This document shows positions 57,880 through 64,000 of a DNA stretch of 64,000 bases, in pieces. A model generated the notes under the pieces. It saw only the letters and a program-made list of their open reading frames with translations. It was not told where the DNA came from and did not search any database. This DNA is from Symsagittifera roscoffensis (taxonomy: Eukaryota; Xenacoelomorpha; Acoela; Convolutidae). The stretch spans positions 30,790,401 through 30,854,400 of the forward strand of contig NC_087067.1 of NCBI RefSeq assembly GCF_963678635.1. The letters are read 5' to 3'. Both the position numbers and the translations under genes were made by a program. Positions within the stretch are counted from its first letter, which is position 1. Every line of letters begins with the position of its first letter.

Positions 57880-58120
57880 ATGCCTCCTTGTTACGCTTGC
57901 GATTAGCAAGGTTTATCAAATCGGAATGTAGATTTTTTTCGTTCAACAACTAGGTTAACGGACTCACTTGGTCTCTTGGTTCACAATAAATTCAAACTTT
58001 CTAAGCGTCTCTTGCACACTTAGTGTGGAGGTAACGATTACGCCTGGGGCGCCAAATGTCATGGGTTTGAATCTGACCAGGACCTGTTTTTTTTCAAACG
58101 GGAAATTTTCGGACATGTTT
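57880..58120 (+). repeat. Dispersed tRNA-like repeat (family A), copy 3
   Basis: It begins TTACGCTTGCGATTAGCAAG. The B-box-like GGGTTTGAATCTGACCAGGA lies near 58,062, followed by TTTTCAAACGGGAAATTTTC. Confidence 0.65.
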
Positions 58121-58457
58121 GCAGCAATTATTTCAGGCAACAAGTTTTCAGCCATTCCAGCCAACATTTTTTTAAGTTGTGGTTTCTTCGAAAAAAATTT
58201 CCGATTTCTTTGGATTTAGTGGTTCTTTTTTTTCCTGTCTGCTAGCTTGCTATGCTATTCTGTAGTAACGCAAGTGATGCGAAGCTCGACTTTGCCTCTG
58301 TGTCTAAAAATTCACCTTAGAATTTTCAAATGACTTCTTAGAAATTCAGACATACGTTTCTGCTTATCAGTTTAAAAATCTCCATTACCACAACTTCAAT
58401 TGAATCTATTTGAATACTAAAATAAACAATAACTATTAGCTTGGTTGGTGTTGTTGA

Positions 58458-58463
58458 TACTTT
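58458..58463 (-). promoter_or_regulatory. Poly(A) signal of the mucin-like gene
   Basis: AATAAA on the minus strand about 36 bp after the stop codon. Confidence 0.65.
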
Positions 58464-58498
58464 ATTATTACCTCATAACATCATTTACCTAATTTAAG

Positions 58499-61400
58499 TC
58501 AGTTCCGGTGAGGATTGGCATTTCTGCGTGAAAAGATTGACTGAATACTAATATTACTATGATTATTAAATATAAATTTGTTTGTCACGACAATTGGAAC
58601 TTTCATTCTATTGAACAAATTTTTGATCTGATTGATCCAACCGATGGGAATTTCTGGTCCCTGGGACGTTAAGTTGACTAGCTCTGATGAGCTTGTATTT
58701 ATCAACTGCATTGTTGACAGCTTTTCGGATTTTGTCGTATTTTCCGGTCGAACTGTTGTAGTTATTTCAAGGTCAGGTTTCTCAGCTGTCGTATTTCTCG
58801 ACCGAATTGACGTTGTCGATCTCAAATCCTGTTTCCATGTTGTCGTATTTCTTGGCCGAATAGTCGTTGTCGATGTGGAATCCGGTTTATAACTTGTGGT
58901 ATTTCTTGGCCGAATCGTCGTTGTCGAAACGAAATCCGGTTCATCATTTGTCGTATTTCTCGGCCGAATGGTGGTTGTGTTAATCGGGCTCTCTTCGTTT
59001 TCTGATACCGTACTGTTCCGAGATCGAATAGTTGTCGTGCTCGATAGTTGCGACTCAACATAGGAAGTTGAGAAATCGGATTGGTATTGACTCTCTGAGT
59101 ACGCAGAAATAGTCTGGCTAGCGTCTGAATGGGATCCGGTACTAATGAGTTCGTAGGTCGAAAGCGTGTCCGAAGATGTCTCTTCTGACGGAAGTGCTAT
59201 GTCAGTTGACATGACACTATGAGCGGATGAAGTGTAAACACCACTAAAGGAGATCGATGAGTCCATAGAGTAACCAGTAGTACCCTCACTTGTATAATTG
59301 GAACTATCAGTTATTGAACTGCTTCTATGGTTAGCCGTAGTTTCAAATGTGGTTGAATTAAATCCAGCAGTATCTCCAGTGGTTGTAAAGTATGTCGAAG
59401 GAGCAGTAGTTTCTGCTTTTATAATGCTTGAGTTATATGCTGTAGATTCTGATGAATCAATGCTGTTTTTGGTAGCGGACTCTAGTTCCGAGGAAACAGT
59501 GTTCATTTCAGTTGTAGGCGGTCCTACCGATGTCTCCGCTGATGTTTCCAATTTTGAGGGCTCAAAATGCGTCGAGGTTTCTAATGATGGAGTCGCACTG
59601 TCTTCTGCAACAGAAGAACTTATGTTTTGAACTGTAACAAAAATTGAGGCTTGCGTTTCTGTAGATAAAGAGAAAACCGTGTTCGTAGCTGATGGTGATT
59701 TAGTTGCAGGCTCCTCTGACGTTGCTCTGGTTGTCGGCTGGACAAGCGATGAGTTTTCTGATGATGGAATCGAGGATTCACTCGCAGAAGAGGTATTGGA
59801 AGGTGCAAGGGCGACAACAGTCGTGACTTCTGTTTCAGTGGACGATGAAAAAAGTCTTTCACTTGTCGTTGTTTGTAATGAAACATTTTCGGATATCCCT
59901 GGTTCAGTTGAATTAAAAGTCCACACATTGTTAGTAGTTTGATTTGATTTATAACCCGCTACAGAAGTATTCGAGTTATCAGATGGAACGACAGTCGTGA
60001 ATACCATTTCTGTTGTCGGTGAGTCCCCTGTTGCAGTTGTCAATCGGTTGGTTGAAGTTTGCTCTGAGGTTGAAAGTTCATTCAACTCGAATGTGGGTGA
60101 TTCGGACGATCCAGAAGTGTTACTGCCTATGCGAGAATCGCCAGTCGTTATTTCTGTCGACAACAATGTCGTTTCTGCCGTAGGTTGCTCTGAAGCCTGC
60201 TCCATTGTTGATTCAATGGGCTCTATAGATGGCGATACTTCTGGCGACTGAGTCGGCTTATCTGCTGACATAGAATTACTTGAAATTCCAAGAGGGCCAG
60301 TCGACGTCAAATCTGTTATCAAGTACGAAGAACGTATCGTTCCATTTAATGTTGATTGAGCTGAAGGCTTCTCGGATGTCATTGGCTGACTCTGCTCAAA
60401 AGTCGATGTGTTTTCTGCTGTTAATTGAGTTAATAATTCCCCAGTAACAGAGATGCTAGGTATTTCAGAAAAAGAAGCAGTCGTGAATTCTGGAAATGTC
60501 GTTGATTCTTTCAGCTCTACTGATGTCCCTATTGGTGTTTCAGCAGTACTGTCAATTGTGAATTGTGTGAGTTGTGGCAATGTGGTTTTGTATGTGGATG
60601 ATTGTTCCAAACTCTCCTCTGTCGTTGACTGCTCATTCATGGCAGTAGTCAACGATGCTTCTGGTGATGGAGTTGAATCAGTCACTGTCATAGAGCTGCT
60701 AGAATTTTCGAGTGGACCAGAAGTCTTACCATTAGTTTCTGTGGAAAGCGAGGTTACTGTTCCGTTTAATGATGTTTGCATGGCAGAACTCATTGCTGTT
60801 GCTGAATTATTTGGCACAAAAGTGGGTTCATTTGATTTAGATTGAGTTGAAAAGTTGTCTGTCACAGCGGTACTTGATAGATCGGAACGAATAACAGTCG
60901 TGACCTCTATTTCTGTGGACGACGAGTATTCAGTTATGGTTGTAGTTGGTTTTATTGAAGACTGTTCTGGCGGTGTTGGTTCTTTCATCTCAAGTGTTGT
61001 TGTGTATACAGGTGTTTGAGCGGATTTTTCCCCGGAAACAGTAGTACTCGCTTTTACGAGAGAAACATCAGTCGTGACTTCTGTTGACACTAAATTTATT
61101 TCGGTTATAGATGTTTGCTCCAACGTCTGATCCGAAGTTGAGAGCCCATTTGGCACATTAGTTGACGAGATTTTTTCCGATTGACTTGTTTCTGCTACAG
61201 AATTACTGAAGGGTGATTGAAAAGAAGGCGTTTCCGACAATGCTGATTCTGTCGTCTCAAAATTTGACGCATTTTCTGCTGACTGAGTTGATGAATCGCC
61301 AGTGCGAAATGTATTTGTTTCATCAGGAGGAATGAAAGTCGTAACCCGTGTTTCTGTGGAAGTCGAGTAAGTAGTTGGTGTGGGTGGTACATGTCCTGAA

Positions 61401-63994
61401 GTCTGCTGTGACATTGATGGTTCCTGTAACTCGAGCGTCGTCATTTCAATTGGCGTTTGGGCTGATGTATTCCCGGTAAAGGATGTACCCGAATCTACGG
61501 CTGGACCACCCGTGTTGATTTCTGTCGATGCTAAATCGTTTTTGGTTGTAGATTGTGGCACCAAAGTTTGCTCTGACGTTAAGAGTCCACCCGGCTGAAA
61601 AGTGGACGAGGCGTTCGTTGATGGATTTGTTTGCTCAACTGTCACATTACTACTGAATCTTTCGGGAGGAAAAGTGGACGAGGTGTTCGTTGATGAATTT
61701 GTTTCCTCAACTGTTACAGTACTACTGAATCTTTCGGGAGTTTCTAGCGACATGTTTTCACTCAAAGTTGGTTGTAGAGAAGGCCTATCCGTTCTTCCTG
61801 ACTCAGTGACCGCAAACGATAAGTCGCCAGTTTGAGACGTATTCATATTTTCAGGGGTAGCGACATCTGTGGCTTGTGTTTCCATGGACGATGAAAGTTT
61901 ACTTGCGGTAGTCGGTAGGCTTCCTGAAGCCTGCTCTGATGTTTTTGTCGACGACATAGCCGTTTCGATGATTGGGGTTAGCTCTGAAATCTGCTCTGAT
62001 GTTGACTGTTTGTTCAGCTCAAGCGTCGTGGTCTGTATACCTTCGGCAGTAGAAGTACTCGCACTATTGAGAGAACTTCCGGCCATGGTTTTTGTGGGCC
62101 ATATAGCCGTTTCGATGGTTGGGGATAGCTCTGTAATCTGCTCTGATGTTGACTGTTTGTTCAATTCAAGTGTCGTGGTGCGTATATCTTCGACAGTAGA
62201 AGTACTCGCACTCATGGGAGAACTACCGGCCGTGGTTTTTGTCGGCATTATAGCCGTTTCGTTGGCTGGGGGTAGCTCTGAAATCTGCTTTGATGTTGAC
62301 TGTTTATTCAACTCAAGTGTCGTGGTGTGTATATCTTCGACAGTAGAAGTACTCGCACTCATGGGAGAACTACCGGCCGTGGTTTTTGTTGTCGTTATAG
62401 CCGTTTCGTTGGCTGGGGGTAGCTCTGAAATCTGCTCTGATGTTGACTGTTTATTCAACTCAAACGTCGAGGTGCGTATACTTTCGGCAATCGAAGTGCT
62501 TGCACTCACGAGAGAATTACCGGCTGTGGTTTTTAACGGTGACATAGCCGTTTCGATGGTTGGGGATAACTCTGTAATCTGCTCCGATGTTGACTGTTTA
62601 TTCAACTCAGATGTCATGGTGTGTATATCTTCGGCAGTAGAAGTATTCTCACTTTTGAGAGAACTACCGGCCGTGGTTTTTGTAGGCGGTATAGCCGTTT
62701 CGATGGTTGGGGGTAGCTCTGAAATCTGCTCTGATGTTGACTGTTTTTTCAACTCAAGTGTCGTGGTGTGTATACCGTCTGCAATCAAAGTGCTTGCACT
62801 CACGAGAGAATTAGCGGCTGTGGTTTTTAACGGCGACATAGCCGTTTCGATGGTTGGGGATAGCTCTGTAGTCTGCTTTGATGTTGACTGTTTGTTCAAT
62901 TCAAGAGTCGTGGTGTGTATATCTTCGGCCGTAGAAGTAGTCCCACTCATGGGAGAACTAGCAACCGTCGTTTTTGTCGTCGTTATAGCCGTTTCGTTGG
63001 CTGGGGGTAGCTCTGAAATCTGCTCTGATGTTGACTGTTTATTCAATTCAAGCGTTTTGGTGCGTATACTATCGGCAGTGGAAGTACTCGCAATAGTGAG
63101 AGAACTACCGGTCGTGGTTTTTGTGGGCGATATAGCCGTTTCGATGATTGGAGGTAGCTCTGAAATCTGCTCTGATGACTGTTTTTTCAACTCAAGCGTC
63201 GTGGTGGTGTGAATACTTTCGGCAGTAGAAGTACTCGCACTATTGAGAGAACTACCAGCCGTGGTTTTTGTCGGCGATATAGCCGTTTCGATGGTTGGGG
63301 GTAGCTCTGAAATTTGCTCTGATGTTGACTGTTTATTCAGCTCAAGTGTCTTGGTGTGTATACCATCGGCAATTGAAGTGCTTGCACTCACGAGAGAATT
63401 ACCGGCTGTGGTTTTTGTCAGCGATATAGCTGTTTCGATAGTTGGGGGTAGCTCTGAAATCTGCTCTGATGATGACTGTTTGTTTAGGTCAAGCGTAGTG
63501 GTTTGTATACCTTCGGCAGTAGAAGTACTCGCACGATTGAGAGAACTGGCCACTGTGGGTTTTGAGGGCGATTGAGCCGTTCCGATGGTTGGTGGTAGCT
63601 CTGAAATCTGCTCTGATGACTGTTTTTTCAACTCAAGCGTCGTGGTGTTGTGAATACTTTCGGCAGTAGAAGTACTCGCACTATTGAGAGAACTACCAGC
63701 CGTGGTTTTTGTCGGCGATGTAGCCGTTTCGATGGTTGGGGGTAGCTCTGAAATCTGCTCTGATGTTGACTGTTTATTCAGCTCAAGTGTCTTGGTGTGT
63801 ATACCGTCGGCAATTGAAGTGCTTGCACTCACGAGAGAATTACCGGCTGTGGTTTTTGTCAGCGATATAGCTGTTTCGATAGTTGGGGGTAGCTCTGAGA
63901 TCTGCTCTGATGATGACTGTTTGTTTAGGTCAAGCGTAGTGGTTTGTATACCTTCGGCAGTAGAAGTACTCGCACTATTGAGAGAACTGGCCAC
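58499..63994 (-). CDS. Mucin-like Ser/Thr-rich secreted or cell-surface protein (3' part; 5' end outside the window)
   Basis: One open frame of 1,831 codons ends at a TGA (58,499) and continues past the window end; the Met at 63,994 lies inside a repeat and is not the start. Three zones (from the N-terminal side): about 14 tandem ~49-residue repeats with TTLELNKQSTSEQISELPP and SSLNSASTSTAEGI (63,994 to about 61,900); a long diverged Ser/Thr-rich zone with SSSTETEVTTVV- and SSTNTSSTF-like motifs; and six 18-residue repeats with TTTIRPRNTT (about 59,030-58,730), each with an N-glycosylation sequon. The C-terminal ~60 residues are non-repetitive (GWINQIKNLFNRMKVPIVV) and end NANPHRN. I see no transmembrane helix or GPI signal at the C-terminus. 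Dense O-glycosylation is expected. Mucin-like by composition only. Confidence 0.85.
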   Translation of the reverse strand: MASSLNSASTSTAEGIQTTTLDLNKQSSSEQISELPPTIETAISLTKTTAGNSLVSASTSIADGIHTKTLELNKQSTSEQISELPPTIETATSPTKTTAGSSLNSASTSTAESIHNTTTLELKKQSSEQISELPPTIGTAQSPSKPTVASSLNRASTSTAEGIQTTTLDLNKQSSSEQISELPPTIETAISLTKTTAGNSLVSASTSIADGIHTKTLELNKQSTSEQISELPPTIETAISPTKTTAGSSLNSASTSTAESIHTTTTLELKKQSSEQISELPPIIETAISPTKTTTGSSLTIASTSTADSIRTKTLELNKQSTSEQISELPPANETAITTTKTTVASSPMSGTTSTAEDIHTTTLELNKQSTSKQTTELSPTIETAMSPLKTTAANSLVSASTLIADGIHTTTLELKKQSTSEQISELPPTIETAIPPTKTTAGSSLKSENTSTAEDIHTMTSELNKQSTSEQITELSPTIETAMSPLKTTAGNSLVSASTSIAESIRTSTFELNKQSTSEQISELPPANETAITTTKTTAGSSPMSASTSTVEDIHTTTLELNKQSTSKQISELPPANETAIMPTKTTAGSSPMSASTSTVEDIRTTTLELNKQSTSEQITELSPTIETAIWPTKTMAGSSLNSASTSTAEGIQTTTLELNKQSTSEQISELTPIIETAMSSTKTSEQASGSLPTTASKLSSSMETQATDVATPENMNTSQTGDLSFAVTESGRTDRPSLQPTLSENMSLETPERFSSTVTVEETNSSTNTSSTFPPERFSSNVTVEQTNPSTNASSTFQPGGLLTSEQTLVPQSTTKNDLASTEINTGGPAVDSGTSFTGNTSAQTPIEMTTLELQEPSMSQQTSGHVPPTPTTYSTSTETRVTTFIPPDETNTFRTGDSSTQSAENASNFETTESALSETPSFQSPFSNSVAETSQSEKISSTNVPNGLSTSDQTLEQTSITEINLVSTEVTTDVSLVKASTTVSGEKSAQTPVYTTTLEMKEPTPPEQSSIKPTTTITEYSSSTEIEVTTVIRSDLSSTAVTDNFSTQSKSNEPTFVPNNSATAMSSAMQTSLNGTVTSLSTETNGKTSGPLENSSSSMTVTDSTPSPEASLTTAMNEQSTTEESLEQSSTYKTTLPQLTQFTIDSTAETPIGTSVELKESTTFPEFTTASFSEIPSISVTGELLTQLTAENTSTFEQSQPMTSEKPSAQSTLNGTIRSSYLITDLTSTGPLGISSNSMSADKPTQSPEVSPSIEPIESTMEQASEQPTAETTLLSTEITTGDSRIGSNTSGSSESPTFELNELSTSEQTSTNRLTTATGDSPTTEMVFTTVVPSDNSNTSVAGYKSNQTTNNVWTFNSTEPGISENVSLQTTTSERLFSSSTETEVTTVVALAPSNTSSASESSIPSSENSSLVQPTTRATSEEPATKSPSATNTVFSLSTETQASIFVTVQNISSSVAEDSATPSLETSTHFEPSKLETSAETSVGPPTTEMNTVSSELESATKNSIDSSESTAYNSSIIKAETTAPSTYFTTTGDTAGFNSTTFETTANHRSSSITDSSNYTSEGTTGYSMDSSISFSGVYTSSAHSVMSTDIALPSEETSSDTLSTYELISTGSHSDASQTISAYSESQYQSDFSTSYVESQLSSTTTIRSRNSTVSENEESPINTTTIRPRNTTNDEPDFVSTTTIRPRNTTSYKPDSTSTTTIRPRNTTTWKQDLRSTTSIRSRNTTAEKPDLEITTTVRPENTTKSEKLSTMQLINTSSSELVNLTSQGPEIPIGWINQIKNLFNRMKVPIVVTNKFIFNNHSNISIQSIFSRRNANPHRN
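58730..59030 (-). repeat. 54-bp coding repeats (TTTIRPRNTT)
   Basis: Six tandem 18-codon units near the C-terminus of the mucin-like protein, each with the sequon N-T-T or N-S-T and a basic R-P-R or R-S-R core. This gives a positively charged, N-glycosylated segment in an otherwise uncharged protein. Confidence 0.85.
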
Positions 63995-64000
63995 TGTGGG
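61900..64000 (-). repeat. Coding tandem repeats (~147 bp) with a 441-bp higher-order period
   Basis: The phrase AGCTCTGAAATCTGCTCTGA recurs about every 147-150 bp. At the window end three successive units form a larger block: GATGATGACTGTTTGTTTAG occurs at 63,468 and again at 63,909, exactly 441 bp (147 codons) apart, with nearly identical sequence between. Lengths are multiples of three, so the frame is kept. Confidence 0.88.

Noticed and set aside
61869-63212. 447-codon plus-strand ORF with regular repeats
   Set aside because: It lies antisense to the mucin-like gene. Repeat units are multiples of three bases and the Ser/Thr codons give few antisense stops, so a long open shadow frame is expected.

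Overview
The window reads as nuclear DNA of an invertebrate animal that cannot be placed further. It is AT-rich and gene-poor, has a spliced gene with GT/AG introns and AATAAA poly(A) signals, carries several CR1/Jockey-like LINEs and tRNA-derived short repeats, and contains pieces of U2 snRNA. There is no bacterial operon structure, ribosome-binding-site pattern or CRISPR array.

Layout. (1) 1-21,508: a nearly homogeneous tandem array with a unit of about 1,765 bp. It holds 12 units bounded within the window, two of them shortened to 1,155 bp, plus partial units at both ends. Each full unit encodes, on the minus strand, a PHD-type zinc-finger ORF like the ORF1 of CR1-like LINEs, a 229-codon Lys-rich ORF, four diverged ~45-bp subrepeats and an 11-bp hairpin. 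(2) 21,525-21,990: a dispersed tRNA-like repeat next to the array end. (3) 22,260-34,070: a decayed CR1-like LINE on the minus strand (SGNH esterase, PHD/coiled-coil ORF1, APE-type endonuclease, RT). Its ORF1-endonuclease junction is tandemly triplicated (unit ~1,507 bp). Its RT region is interrupted by a U2 snRNA fragment that is itself split by a ~4.05-kb retrotransposon of the restriction-like-endonuclease (RLE) class. The RLE element has N-terminal zinc fingers, an RT with YMDD, a CCHC finger and a PD-D nuclease; it best fits the U2-targeting Utopia-type elements. The result is a three-level nest: RLE element in U2, U2 in LINE. (4) 34-47 kb: intergenic DNA with relics of LINE RT, dispersed repeats, foldback sequences and one unrecognised 211-codon ORF at 38,350. 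(5) 47,122-49,079: a three-exon alpha-SNAP-like gene with a SINE in intron 2. (6) 49.1-58.4 kb: tRNA-like repeats, an ~855-bp tandem duplication with TATA-rich microsatellites, and a plus-strand Jockey-like LINE relic with an internal inverted duplication. (7) 58,499-63,994 and beyond the window: the 3' part of a very Ser/Thr-rich mucin-like gene on the minus strand, built of ~49-residue repeats and 18-residue N-glycosylation-sequon repeats.

Only the alpha-SNAP-like gene, the mucin-like gene and possibly the 38,350 ORF look like host genes. The rest is selfish or satellite DNA. The observations most worth following are the U2/RLE-element nest and the LINE-ORF1-derived 1,765-bp satellite, because this window holds two independent tandem amplifications of CR1-type ORF1 segments.
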